Positions 9,231 through 18,283 of a stretch of DNA of 64,000 nt are shown piece after piece. Source of the DNA: Pseudomonas sp. SJZ079 (GTDB lineage: Bacteria; Pseudomonadota; Gammaproteobacteria; Pseudomonadales; Pseudomonadaceae); assembly GCF_007993865.1 (NCBI RefSeq), contig NZ_VIUH01000008.1, forward strand, positions 1-64,000. Direction: 5' to 3'. The notes below the pieces were generated by a model, which searched no databases, was not told the origin of the DNA, and worked only from the letters and a program-made list of their open reading frames with translations. Numbering within the stretch: position 1 is the stretch's first letter; each line of letters starts with the position of its first letter. Both the position numbers and the translations under genes were made by a program.

Positions 9231-9422
9231 ATGAGCGCACAGGACCAATCGGAACCGGCCACCGATGCTGAGGTATTCGCCTATATGCAGCGTCAGTTGA
9301 GGTCCGGGCGGGTCAAGCCGGCCGTGCTGGTGGACCTGACGCAGAAGGCCTTTCCGGAGGTCTCGCGTGAGCGGATCGTCCACTGCTTCGGCGAGCTGGA
9401 CTCGTCGTTGCTCAAACGATGA
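9231..9422 (+). CDS. Small conserved-looking hypothetical protein
   Basis: A 63-aa acidic, helical protein (MSAQDQSEPATDAEVFAYMQRQL...). The ATG at 9231 follows an excellent GGAGGAGGG ribosome site, so I trust this start over upstream frames. It has no membrane segment or Cys motif. It converges with the pirin gene, whose stop lies 18 bp away. I do not recognise the family. Confidence 0.65.
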   Translation: MSAQDQSEPATDAEVFAYMQRQLRSGRVKPAVLVDLTQKAFPEVSRERIVHCFGELDSSLLKR

Positions 9423-9440
9423 ACGTCCGCTGGCCCTGCG

Positions 9441-10355
9441 CTATTCGGGCAGGGGGATGAACTCGTCCTCGTCGCCTGGCACCTTGGGGAAACGGCCGGC
9501 CTGCCAGTCCTGCTTGGCTTGCTCGATGCGTTCCTTGCGGCTGGACACGAAGTTCCACTCGATATAGCGGCGGCCCATTTTTTCGCCGCCGATAATCGCA
9601 ATCCGCGACTCCTCCACTGCTTCCAGAATGATCCCCGGCTCCTGGGCGAAGACCGCCATCGAATGCTCGGGAATCAGCGTGTCGCGCGCCTTCAGCGAAC
9701 CTTGGGCGACATACACCGCGCGTTCTTCCTCATCCGGCAAGATCAGCGTCTGCCCCGCCTGCATATGCGCTTCCACGTACAGCGTCTCGGCAAACTCCTT
9801 GACCGGCGAGGTAACGCCATAGGCCGCGCCGATCAGCACCCGCAGCGGAACCCCGGCGACCGTGACGGCGGGCAGGTCGGCCGCCGGGTAGTGATAGAAC
9901 GCCGCCTGCATTTCCTCGTCGGTTTCCGGCAGAGCCAGCCACAGTTGCAGGCCGTGCAGCCGGTGCGCCACGTCGCGTACTTCCGGGCGCTCGCGTTCCG
10001 AGTGGACGATGCCGCTGCCGGCGACCATCAGGTTGAGGTCGCCGGGGCGAATCGCCTGCAGGCTGCCCAACGAGTCGCGGTGCAGAATTTCGCCTTCGAA
10101 CAGGTAGGTCACGGTGGCGATATTCACGTGCGGGTGCGGGCGGACATTGATGCCCTGGCCGGGCGCAAATTCCGCCGGACCCATGTGATCGAAGAAGGCC
10201 CAGGGACCGACCATCTTGCGGCCGATAGTGGGCAGCGTGCGGCGTACCGAAAAGCCGCCGAGGTCCTTGTCCCGTGGCCGAATGATCAGCTCCACGGCGT
10301 CACAGCCCTGGGCGATGTCACATTCCTGTTCCGGGTTTTTCGTCAGGTTGCTCAT
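9441..10355 (-). CDS. Pirin family protein
   Basis: About 304 aa with the bicupin pirin pattern. The N-terminal cupin metal site is visible as NVRPHPHVNIATVTYLFEGEILHRDS, and IVHSERERPE gives the last ligands; MVGPWAFFDHMGPAEF is also typical. Pirins bind Fe or Ni and some act as quercetinases, but the role here is not assigned. ATG 10355 has AAGAGGAA upstream and is chosen over an upstream in-frame extension. Confidence 0.88.
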   Translation of the reverse strand: MSNLTKNPEQECDIAQGCDAVELIIRPRDKDLGGFSVRRTLPTIGRKMVGPWAFFDHMGPAEFAPGQGINVRPHPHVNIATVTYLFEGEILHRDSLGSLQAIRPGDLNLMVAGSGIVHSERERPEVRDVAHRLHGLQLWLALPETDEEMQAAFYHYPAADLPAVTVAGVPLRVLIGAAYGVTSPVKEFAETLYVEAHMQAGQTLILPDEEERAVYVAQGSLKARDTLIPEHSMAVFAQEPGIILEAVEESRIAIIGGEKMGRRYIEWNFVSSRKERIEQAKQDWQAGRFPKVPGDEDEFIPLPE

Positions 10356-10562
10356 GCTCAGTTCCTCTTGATTTGGCCAGTGGCTGTTCTCGGCCTGGAC
10401 GGACGACGCGCCCGCGTGGCCCACACATCTGCGGTGGAAGATTAATCAGATTAGGTAAGTATCCGTTCTGGCGTATGACCGTCAATCGTGCGGGGGGCCG
10501 AGCTTGGCGCTTTGGGAGTCCGCTAGCGTCTGGCCAATTGCGTTTCTGAGTTGGGCCGCTAG

Positions 10563-10610
10563 GGTCTGTTGCCGTTTCATTCGCGGCCGCGAATGAAACG
10601 GCAACAGACC
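10563..10610. repeat. 48-bp perfect palindrome, minimal MITE copy
   Basis: The 19-bp repeat GGTCTGTTGCCGTTTCATT, the 10-bp palindrome CGCGGCCGCG, then the exact reverse complement of the repeat. CTAG flanks both sides (10559-10562 and 10611-10614). The centre equals the sequence next to the right end of the full elements, so this copy looks like two right ends joined head to head. It lies between the pirin gene and a LysR gene. The DNA could form a cruciform, and transcripts of either strand a long hairpin. Confidence 0.9.
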
Positions 10611-10626
10611 CTAGGCGTACAGACCG

Positions 10627-11511
10627 CTAGCTCGCGGCTTGCTGGATAAGCCAGTCCTTGAAGGCTTGCACCGCGGGGCGCAGTTTGGCCTGGCGTTGAT
10701 GAACCAGATAAAACCCCTTGCCCAGCGGCAGGCGTTGGCTAAAAGGCTCGATCAAGCTGCCTTCGGCCATCTCCTCCTCGGTGAGCAGCGCACTGGTCAA
10801 TACCACCCCTTGCCCGCGCTTGGCGGCGTCGATGGTCATCAGCGACTGGTCGAAGTGCAGGGCAGGCAGCGCGGCAATTTGTGCCGTCGGCATGCCGCTG
10901 AAACGTGCCAGCCACTGATCCCAATGGGGATGCAGCGTGTTGTGCAGCAGGGTGGCTCTGGCCAGGTCGCTCGGCTGCTGCAAGTTCAGTTGTTGGGCAT
11001 AGGCGGGCGTGCAGTAAACCCGGGCCTCATCGCTGAAGAGCAGGTGCACGTCGAGCTGCGGGTCGTTGCCGTCGAAATAGCGAATCGCCAGGTCAACCGG
11101 TTCGCCGGCGAAGTCCACCATGACGGTCGAGGTGCTGAGGTGGAGGGCGACACTGGGGTGGCTCGAGACGAAGGACGACATTCTCCGCGCAAACCACTTG
11201 GCTGCCAGGCTCGGCGGCATGGTCACCCAGATACCCGCGCTCCGGCTGGCGCGCAATGCCTGGCTGGCGTTGATGATTTGCGCCAGCGCCGGCTGGATGC
11301 GCCCCCAGTACGAGGTCCCTTCGGGGGTCGGTTCGATCTGCCGTACCTGACGGATGAACAGGCTGACACCCAGCCAGTCTTCGAGCTTGCGGATCTGTTG
11401 GCTGACGGCCCCGGGGGTGACGTTCAGTTCCTCTGCTGCGAGAGAAAAACTACGCAGCTGCATGGCTGAGTCGAAGTACGTCAGTGCCTTCATCGGTGGT
11501 AGCGGTTTCAT
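10627..11511 (-). CDS. LysR-family regulator (GcvA-like)
   Basis: A 294-aa protein. The HTH lies near residues 20-45 (RSFSLAAEELNVTPGAVSQQIRKLEDWLG) and is followed by LF and PTPEG, as in GcvA/AmpR-type members. It is divergent from the EamA exporter at 11611 with 99 bp between the starts and probably controls it. The palindromic element lies 16 bp past its stop and could act as a terminator. The ligand is unknown. Confidence 0.87.
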   Translation of the reverse strand: MKPLPPMKALTYFDSAMQLRSFSLAAEELNVTPGAVSQQIRKLEDWLGVSLFIRQVRQIEPTPEGTSYWGRIQPALAQIINASQALRASRSAGIWVTMPPSLAAKWFARRMSSFVSSHPSVALHLSTSTVMVDFAGEPVDLAIRYFDGNDPQLDVHLLFSDEARVYCTPAYAQQLNLQQPSDLARATLLHNTLHPHWDQWLARFSGMPTAQIAALPALHFDQSLMTIDAAKRGQGVVLTSALLTEEEMAEGSLIEPFSQRLPLGKGFYLVHQRQAKLRPAVQAFKDWLIQQAAS

Positions 11512-11610
11512 GGAGTAGTTTTTCTATCTCAAGAGACAAGCATTATGGTTTGTAGCGCTTAGTGGGGGCAGACACAATCGTTCGACACTTGAATCACCTT
11601 GGGCCCGGTC

Positions 11611-12528
11611 ATGAAACATACCGCTTATTTCGCTTTTGGCCTGCTCGGTCTGATCTGGGGCAGCAACTTCATCTTCATGAAGTGGGCGGCGGACTTGATC
11701 ACGCCGGGCCAGATCGTGTTCTTGCGGGTGCTCTTCGGCTTTCTGCCGATTCTGTTGTTCGCCGTGTTGAGCCGCTCGCTGCGCTGGAGTCACCTGCGTT
11801 ATGCCCAGCACTTTCTGGTGATGGCTCTGCTCGCGACGGCGATCTATTACTACGCGTTCGCCAAGGGCACATCGCTGCTGCTGTCCAGCGTGGCTGGGAT
11901 GTTGAGCGGCGCGATTCCGCTGTTCACCTTTGTCTGTTCCTTGCTGTTCCTACGTCAGGAACCGCTCAACGGCAGAACCAGCCTGGGGGTGCTCTTTGGC
12001 TTTCTCGGCGTGCTGTTGATCGCTCGGCCCTGGGAGGCGGCAGCCGCGGGGATTAACCTGGAGGGCGTGCTGTACATGGTCATGGGTTCGCTCAGCGTGG
12101 GCTGCTCGTTCGTCTATGCCAAGCGCTTCCTGACCGGGTTGGCGATGTCGCCCTTGGCGCTGTGCACCTATCAGATCGGCTTTGCCTTGGTCGTCATCGC
12201 CGCGGTGACCGACCTGCAGGGCATCGAGCGAATTGCCGAGGATGCGCGTGCCTTCGCCGGCGTCTCCCTGGGGCTCGGCCTGCTGGGCACCGGCCTGGCT
12301 TACATTCTTTACTACTTCATCGTGCAGCGACTCGGTGCCCTGGCCGCTTCAGCCGTGACCTACATCCCGCCGATGGTCGCCTTGTTGATCGGCTACTTCC
12401 TCGTGCACGAACCGGTCAGCGCGGTGGATCTAGTGGCGGTGGTGGCAATCATAGGCGGGGTGTACATCCTGCAGACGGGCAAGCGTCAGGCACCAGCCAA
12501 CAGCGCGCCCGCCGCTGCGGTGGAGTAA
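11611..12528 (+). CDS. EamA/DMT-family transporter
   Basis: About 305 aa with ten predicted helices in two EamA repeats. GLIWGSNFIFMKWAADLITPGQIVFLRVLFG opens the first repeat and YILYYFIVQRLGALAASAVTYIPPMVALLIGY closes the second. Such inner-membrane proteins export metabolites or amino acids. It is divergent from a LysR gene, a common regulator/exporter pair. The ATG at 11611 lacks a strong ribosome site. Confidence 0.87.
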   Translation: MKHTAYFAFGLLGLIWGSNFIFMKWAADLITPGQIVFLRVLFGFLPILLFAVLSRSLRWSHLRYAQHFLVMALLATAIYYYAFAKGTSLLLSSVAGMLSGAIPLFTFVCSLLFLRQEPLNGRTSLGVLFGFLGVLLIARPWEAAAAGINLEGVLYMVMGSLSVGCSFVYAKRFLTGLAMSPLALCTYQIGFALVVIAAVTDLQGIERIAEDARAFAGVSLGLGLLGTGLAYILYYFIVQRLGALAASAVTYIPPMVALLIGYFLVHEPVSAVDLVAVVAIIGGVYILQTGKRQAPANSAPAAAVE

Positions 12529-12716
12529 GCGAGCGGGGCTATCGACGAGGGCGGAGTGACTGGTTTTTGATCGCTCCGTTCCCTTGATTCGGCCCCTTTT
12601 ATGTGTGCTTAACGCGCCTCGTCCGAGTCGCCCCCCACCCACAAAACCCGCAACTTTATGCAAGCGCCGTCGGCAGGCGCAGCGCAGACTTCAGGGCATC
12701 TACCGGGAGTCACCTG

Positions 12717-13616
12717 ATGAACCTGTCGCTGTACTTGCTCACCGTCCTGATCTGGGGCACCACCTGGATCGCCATCAAACTGCAGATGGGCGAGGTGGCG
12801 ATCGCCGCCTCGATTGCCTACCGCTTCGCCCTGGCCGCCGCGGTGCTGTTCGCCGTGCTGCTGCTCAGCGGCCGCCTGCAAACGCTCGACCGCCGTGGCC
12901 AGTTGATCTGCCTGGCCCAGGGGGGGTGCCTGTTCTGCCTGAATTTTCTGTGTTTCTACACTGCCAGCCAGTGGATACCCAGTGGTCTGGTGGCGGTGAT
13001 TTTTTCCACCGCGACGCTGTGGAATGCCTTGAACGCGCGGCTGTTCTTCAAACAACGGGTCGCGGCCAACGTACTGGCCGGCGGCGCCTTGGGGTTGCTG
13101 GGCCTGGCTCTGCTGTTCTGGCCGGAACTGGCCGGGCATGCGGCCAGTCGGGAAACCCTGCTGGGCATCGGCCTGGCACTGCTCGGCACGCTGTTTTTCT
13201 CCGCCGGCAACATGCTCTCCAGCCTGCAGCAGAAGGCCGGCCTCAAGCCGCTGACCAGCAATGCCTGGGGCATGCTGTATGGCGCCCTGATGCTGGTGGC
13301 GATCTGTCTGGTCAGCGGCACGCCGTTCGGCTTCGAGTGGAACGGCCGCTATGTCGGTTCGCTGCTGTACCTGGCGATTCCCGGCTCGGTGATCGGTTTC
13401 ACCGCCTACCTGACCCTGGTCGGACGCATGGGGCCGGAGCGGGCGGCCTACTGCACCGTGTTATTTCCGGTGGTGGCGCTGAATATTTCGGTGTTTCTCG
13501 AGGGCTATCAATGGACGCCACCGGCGTTGCTCGGTCTGCTGCTGGTGATGCTCGGCAACGTGCTGGTGTTCCGCAAAGCGAAACCCGCGCCGCGCCTGGA
13601 TGGTGCGGCCGCCTAG
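12717..13616 (+). CDS. EamA/DMT-family transporter
   Basis: A 299-aa protein with ten hydrophobic segments and the EamA start LYLLTVLIWGTTWIAIKLQMGEV. ATG 12717 follows GGGAG by 8 bases and is better than the longer upstream frame. It lies 188 bp after another EamA gene but resembles it only at family level, so a recent tandem duplication is unlikely. It converges with the GAF/EAL gene. Confidence 0.87.
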   Translation: MNLSLYLLTVLIWGTTWIAIKLQMGEVAIAASIAYRFALAAAVLFAVLLLSGRLQTLDRRGQLICLAQGGCLFCLNFLCFYTASQWIPSGLVAVIFSTATLWNALNARLFFKQRVAANVLAGGALGLLGLALLFWPELAGHAASRETLLGIGLALLGTLFFSAGNMLSSLQQKAGLKPLTSNAWGMLYGALMLVAICLVSGTPFGFEWNGRYVGSLLYLAIPGSVIGFTAYLTLVGRMGPERAAYCTVLFPVVALNISVFLEGYQWTPPALLGLLLVMLGNVLVFRKAKPAPRLDGAAA

Positions 13617-13659
13617 CCAGCGCGGTCGCGGATTTGCCGCAGGCGGCGGGTGTTTCTGC

Positions 13660-16080
13660 TCAATGCCAGGTCGACAGTGCCTCCCAGGAGCGGAACTGGT
13701 CGCCGGGAATGGGCCGGCTGATGGAGTAGCCCTGGGCGATGTCGCAGCCGAAGTGGCCCAGGCGGGTCAGGGTCTCGCGATTCTCGACGCCTTCGGCGAC
13801 GACCGTGAGGTCCAGGTTGTGTGCCAGTTCGACGATGGAGCGCACGATCTTCGCCGAATCATCGTCGTCCGTGAGCATACGGGTGACGAAGGACTGGTCG
13901 ATCTTCAGGGAGTCCACCGGCAATTTCTGCAGGTAGGCCAGCGAGGAGTAGCCGGTGCCGAAGTCGTCGATGCTCAGGTGGGTGTCGAGGTTCTTCAGCT
14001 GCCTCAGGGTGTCCAGTGCGGCCGCGGGATCTTCCATCAATGCGCTTTCGGTCAGCTCGAATTCGATCCAGTTCGGTTGGGCGCCCCAGGTGGCGAAGGC
14101 GCCGCGGATGCGCTCGAGCAGCTTGGGATCGCGCAGGTCGCGGGCCGACAGGTTGACCGAGATCGGCCGCTCGTCGCCCTCCTCATGCCAGGCGTAGCAC
14201 TGGCCCAGCGCGGCATCCAGTACCCAGTAGGTGAGTGGCGTGATCAGCCCGGTGTTCTCGGCCAGCTTGATGAAGTCGTCGGGCGGCAGCAGGCCGTGCT
14301 GCGGGTGCTGCCAGCGCACCAGGGCCTCGGTGCCGCAGACGGTGTTGGTGGCAATCTGCAGTTTCGGCTGGTAATGCAGCAGCAGCTCGTTGTGATCAAT
14401 GGCCCGGCGCAAGTCGCCCATCAGCATCAGGTGCTGAGCGCACTGCTGATCCAGGCTGCTCTGGAACAGCGCATAGCCGCTGCTGGTGGCCTTGGCCTGA
14501 TCGCGGGCGCTGCTGGCGCGGCGGATCAGGCCATCCGGGTCGGTGTCGTGACCGGGGTAGAGGGCGATGCCGATGCTCGCCCGCGCATCGAGGCGCAACC
14601 CGGACAGCTCGATCGGCTCATACAGCGCCACGAGGATCTTCTGCGCCAGTTGGGTGGCCTGTTCGGCGCCGCCGCTGGGCATCAATACGGCGAATTCGTA
14701 TTCGCCCATGCGCGCGACCGTATGGTTCGCCCCTACGGTTTGCACCAGGCGAGTGGCAATGGCCTGTTGCAGGCGGTCGCTCTCGCGGTAGCCGAGGGTT
14801 TCGTTGATCTCCTGATTGCGCCCGACCTCCAGTTGCAGCAGGCCCAGCGCCCGGCGTTCCTGCTTGGCGGTGGCGATCGCCTGTTCCAGTTGTTCGCGCA
14901 GGCGTACCCGGTTGGACAGGCCGGTGAGGGTGTCGGTAAAGGCCATGCGTCTGATGGTGGCTTCCGCTTCGACGGCCCTGGCGCGGGTGCGCAGGGTGGC
15001 GATGCCGAAGCCGAGGTCGTTGGCGGTGGCCAGCAACAGTTCGACCTCCTTGTCATCGAAGGCCTCGGCTTCAGCCGACATGATGCTCAGCATGCCGATC
15101 AGCGCCCCTTCGACTCGCAACGGCAGTACCAGGGCCGCTGCATAGCCGCGTTCGCGGGCTTCTTCGCGCAGCGGGGCCTCGGGGTCGTTGAGTATGTCGC
15201 GCATCACCATCGGTTGGCCGCTCGCGAGTGGATCTTCGAGCTTGTGGATAAAGGCCGTGCCCTCGGCACTCGCTCCCCAGGTCACACCGAGCGCCAGAAA
15301 GCCTTCGTCGAAGCCTTCGTGGGCCATCGGCTGGTAGAGCTGGGGCAGATCATCCTGGCGATAACCGACCCAGGCCAGGCGATAGCCGCAATCCTTCACC
15401 AGCACCCGGCAGATCTCCTCAAGCAGGGCGGTTTCGTGCGTGGCATGGATCAGCGCATGGTTGACCGCTACCCGGGTCGACAGGGCGCGGTTGAGGCGCT
15501 GGATTTCCTGTTCCGCCTGCGCGCGGCGGGCCTTGGTGCGCAGTGCCTGGATGCCGAAGGCCAGGTCCTCGGCGGCCTCGGTCAGCAGGTCCAGTTCCTG
15601 GGGGCCGAAGGCATCGGGTTCCGGGGCACCGATGCCGAGGGCGCCGAATATCTGCCCTTCGACCCGCAGCGGCAACGACAGTACCGAGGCGATGCGGTGG
15701 GCGATGGCGCCTTCGCGCCAGGGCGCGGTATTCGGGTCGGTCAGCAGGTTGCGTGACAGGCTCTGCTGGCCGGTACGAATGGCCGTGCCGCTGGGGCCGT
15801 GGCCGCGCTCATTGTCCGCCCAGCTGATGCCGAGCGAGTCGACGTAGGCTCGATCGACCCCGGCATGCGCCACGGGCGTGACGGTCTTGGCCGCGTCGTG
15901 TTCGGCGCGGCCGACCCAGGCCAGGCTGTAACCGCCTTCTTCGACGATCACCCGACAGATTTCCTGGAACAGCACGGCTTCGTTTTCGGCGCGCAGCAAC
16001 GCGCGGTTGCAGCCACTGAGGGTGCGCAGTGCCCGATGAAGGCATTCCACTCTTTGAGCGACGGCCGATTGCGCGGGCAT
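13660..16080 (-). CDS. GAF-GAF-GGDEF-EAL c-di-GMP phosphodiesterase
   Basis: An 806-aa cytoplasmic protein with two GAF domains (about residues 20-165 and 205-360), a GGDEF domain (about 375-535) and an EAL domain (about 545-795). The GGDEF motif is degenerate (GEYEF, 459-463), so cyclase activity is unlikely. The EAL domain keeps TEALVRW, the DDFGTGYSSL loop and VAEGVE, so it should hydrolyse c-di-GMP. Because c-di-GMP activates alginate polymerisation through Alg44, this nearby gene could oppose alginate output. ATG 16080 has GGAGG 6 bases upstream. Confidence 0.88.
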   Translation of the reverse strand: MPAQSAVAQRVECLHRALRTLSGCNRALLRAENEAVLFQEICRVIVEEGGYSLAWVGRAEHDAAKTVTPVAHAGVDRAYVDSLGISWADNERGHGPSGTAIRTGQQSLSRNLLTDPNTAPWREGAIAHRIASVLSLPLRVEGQIFGALGIGAPEPDAFGPQELDLLTEAAEDLAFGIQALRTKARRAQAEQEIQRLNRALSTRVAVNHALIHATHETALLEEICRVLVKDCGYRLAWVGYRQDDLPQLYQPMAHEGFDEGFLALGVTWGASAEGTAFIHKLEDPLASGQPMVMRDILNDPEAPLREEARERGYAAALVLPLRVEGALIGMLSIMSAEAEAFDDKEVELLLATANDLGFGIATLRTRARAVEAEATIRRMAFTDTLTGLSNRVRLREQLEQAIATAKQERRALGLLQLEVGRNQEINETLGYRESDRLQQAIATRLVQTVGANHTVARMGEYEFAVLMPSGGAEQATQLAQKILVALYEPIELSGLRLDARASIGIALYPGHDTDPDGLIRRASSARDQAKATSSGYALFQSSLDQQCAQHLMLMGDLRRAIDHNELLLHYQPKLQIATNTVCGTEALVRWQHPQHGLLPPDDFIKLAENTGLITPLTYWVLDAALGQCYAWHEEGDERPISVNLSARDLRDPKLLERIRGAFATWGAQPNWIEFELTESALMEDPAAALDTLRQLKNLDTHLSIDDFGTGYSSLAYLQKLPVDSLKIDQSFVTRMLTDDDDSAKIVRSIVELAHNLDLTVVAEGVENRETLTRLGHFGCDIAQGYSISRPIPGDQFRSWEALSTWH

Positions 16081-16328
16081 GGCTGGCCTCCAGCAGATGT
16101 TGACCATTGCTCAGTATAGGCCTTGTTGCCTGCTGCGACGCGCCCCTGGTCGCGGCAGGCGTTGGCCGTGCAGTGCTCGGAGAGGCGAGCCGATGAGTCA
16201 GCCGCGCCGGTGAACCGATCCGGGGAATGCTTGGCGTGCTGGCGAATGTGGCTTGTTGCCGGTGATGCTCGGTTAGGTGTTGGTATCGTGGGCGTTGGCT
16301 ATTGGTGCCGCATTAGCGCCCGAGACGC

Positions 16329-16727
16329 TCAAGTCGGTTTCTTGAACCGGCCTGTCCAGCGCGGCGATAGGCTTACCGCGAGCAGCAGTGGATAGCTCAA
16401 ATAGTGGGCGAAGAACAGCAATTGCCCAGGCAGGCCGGGCTCGTCCTTTAACAGCATCAGGGCAAACAAGCCGAGATAGAGGACGCCCAGCAGACCGCCA
16501 TAGATAAGCACCAGGGTCAGCCGCTCGCCCCGTTCGGGCAAACGTCGTTGCCGCCAGCGGAACATCAGCACCAGCCCAAGTGCCACGCTGCTCGCCACCA
16601 GCAGGGTGGCAGGCAAACCGCCCAGTTTGAGGGCCGAGCGGACTACCAGGTTGAGCACTATGACTGCGCCTACCCCCCACAAGGCATAGCGATGCATCAC
16701 CGCCCGAGGTGGAGCCAGAGCCCTCAT
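16329..16727 (-). CDS. Small integral membrane protein
   Basis: About 132 aa with four hydrophobic segments (for example YALWGVGAVIVLNLVV and LTLVLIYGGLLGVLYLGLFALMLL) and a basic C-terminus. The ATG overlaps the stop of the SDR gene as ATGA, so translation is coupled. The family is not recognised. Pairing with an SDR suggests a role in the same process, perhaps lipid-related, but this is a guess. Confidence 0.7.
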   Translation of the reverse strand: MRALAPPRAVMHRYALWGVGAVIVLNLVVRSALKLGGLPATLLVASSVALGLVLMFRWRQRRLPERGERLTLVLIYGGLLGVLYLGLFALMLLKDEPGLPGQLLFFAHYLSYPLLLAVSLSPRWTGRFKKPT

Positions 16728-17557
16728 GACAGCTGCCGATGCAGGCCGAAGCGCTTCTTCAGCGACCACTCCAGCAGGGCTTTCGGCACCAGCGCGGCGA
16801 TCAGCGGCAGGGTGCGGCTGCCGTTGCCCAGGCGCAGCAGGCGCGGGCGTTTAGCGCTCTGTACGGCGTGCAGCAGGCTGCGGGCGAAGTGATTGGCGGG
16901 GGTGGGGTGATCCTGCGAGGCGTTGGCGCGGGCGCGGATGCCCTCGCGGATCGGCCACCAGGGCGAGCCTTCATCGATCAGTTGTTCGGCCTCGCGACTG
17001 GCGTTGGCGCCGAAGCTGGAGGCAATGGCGCCGGGCTGTACCTCCATCACCTCGATGGCGAAGGGCGCCAGTTCCAGGCGTAGCGCATCGGACAAGGCAT
17101 GCACCGCGGCTTTCGAGGCGCAGTAGGCGCCGGCGAACGGGGTCACCAGCACCCCGGAGACGCTGCCGATGTTGACCACCAGGCCCTTGCTGCGCCGCAA
17201 CAAGGGGAACAGCGCCCGGGTGATGCCGACGATGGCGAACACGTTGGTTTCGAATTGCCGGCGCATGGCCTCGACGCCACCATCGAGCAGTGGGCCCATG
17301 GCGCCGTAGCCGGCGTTGTTGATCAGCACATCGAGGCCGCCGACCTCTTGGTTCAGGCGCGTCGCTAGTCGTTCGGCGGCGGCACCATCATTGACGTCCA
17401 GCGGCACGGCGATGAAGCCGGCGGCGCTCAGCTCGGCGAGGTCCTCGGCTTTGCGGGCGCAGGCCCAGACCTGGTAACCGGCGGCCTGGAACACCTCGGC
17501 GAGAGCGCGGCCGATACCGCTGGAGCATCCGGTGATCAGGGCGGTGGGCTGGGTCAT
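16724..17557 (-). CDS. Short-chain dehydrogenase/reductase
   Basis: A 277-aa classical SDR. The cofactor motif TGCSSGIG lies at residues 9-16, NNAG near 87 and the catalytic YCASK near 153, after the serine of NIGSVSG. Lack of an acidic residue soon after strand 2 (WACARKAEDL) suggests NADP(H). Substrate unknown. Co-translated with the small membrane protein downstream. Confidence 0.88.
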   Translation of the reverse strand: MTQPTALITGCSSGIGRALAEVFQAAGYQVWACARKAEDLAELSAAGFIAVPLDVNDGAAAERLATRLNQEVGGLDVLINNAGYGAMGPLLDGGVEAMRRQFETNVFAIVGITRALFPLLRRSKGLVVNIGSVSGVLVTPFAGAYCASKAAVHALSDALRLELAPFAIEVMEVQPGAIASSFGANASREAEQLIDEGSPWWPIREGIRARANASQDHPTPANHFARSLLHAVQSAKRPRLLRLGNGSRTLPLIAALVPKALLEWSLKKRFGLHRQLS

Positions 17558-17617
17558 GTGGGCTTCCTTGTAGGGATTATCGGAGCAAGGTTGAGCGGCG
17601 TAGGTTGGACCTGCGTG

Positions 17618-18082
17618 CTAGTCGGCGAAGGTGCCTTGCAGGCGTTCGACACGAAATTCCAGGGTGCTGGCGCGGTAGCCGCTACGCAGGGTAGGCAGCG
17701 GCAGGCAGTCCTGCCAGGTGGCGCCGGGCAGCAGTTTGCCGGGGCCGCGGTAACGCGGCGATTCATAGGTGTATTCGACCAGGTTGACGCTGTCGCCGGG
17801 GCGGTAGGCGGCAATCTGCCAGCGCAGGGTCAGCAGGCTGGCATCGCTGGCGTTCTGTAACACCAGCCCCAGCGGGCGGTTGGCCGGGCAGCGCTGCGGC
17901 GCGTAATCGAGGCGTAGCTGTATGCGGGCCAGTTGCTGGGTTTCTCGGCTTTGCTGCCAGATCACCCAGCTGGCGACCAGCAGCAGGCCGAAAAAAGCCG
18001 CGGCGGACAGCGGCAGGGCTTTGCCTGGGTAGCGGACAAGCAGGACCAGCCAGGTGAGGACCAGCAGTGCGCCGATCAGCAT
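17618..18082 (-). CDS. Hypothetical membrane-anchored protein
   Basis: A 154-aa protein with two N-terminal transmembrane helices (MLIGALLVLTWLVLLV and AAAFFGLLLVASWVIW), then a soluble domain of about 110 residues with two Cys. ATG 18082 follows AGGAG closely and is preferred over a longer frame. The soluble part has beta-rich character. Family not recognised. It lies between the SDR gene and the alginate operon terminator. Confidence 0.6.
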   Translation of the reverse strand: MLIGALLVLTWLVLLVRYPGKALPLSAAAFFGLLLVASWVIWQQSRETQQLARIQLRLDYAPQRCPANRPLGLVLQNASDASLLTLRWQIAAYRPGDSVNLVEYTYESPRYRGPGKLLPGATWQDCLPLPTLRSGYRASTLEFRVERLQGTFAD

Positions 18083-18226
18083 GGGTGAACTCCTGTCGGA
18101 ATGCGGCTGCAGGGCATGATAGGTCATCGATCAGGGAGGATGAATTATCCTACAGGATCGTGCCCGGCTTGGGCGGCGAGCTGTGAGCGAGGTGTCTTGC
18201 TGACCGTTGCCTGCGGTTTGTCCAGC

Positions 18227-18258
18227 AAAAACGCCCGCCCTCGGGGGAGGGCGGGCGT
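18227..18258 (-). terminator. Rho-independent terminator of the alginate operon
   Basis: A 12-bp perfect stem (ACGCCCGCCCTC / GAGGGCGGGCGT) with a four-base loop, followed on the minus strand by a run of T. It begins about 25 bp after the algA stop. It should end the long transcript started at algD. Confidence 0.9.
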
Positions 18259-18283
18259 CGGCTACAACCAGGTTGGCGCGGGG

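Noticed and set aside
13600-15756. 718-codon plus-strand frame
   Set aside because: It lies opposite the GAF-GAF-GGDEF-EAL gene, whose domains are unmistakable; GC-rich antisense frames stay open by chance.
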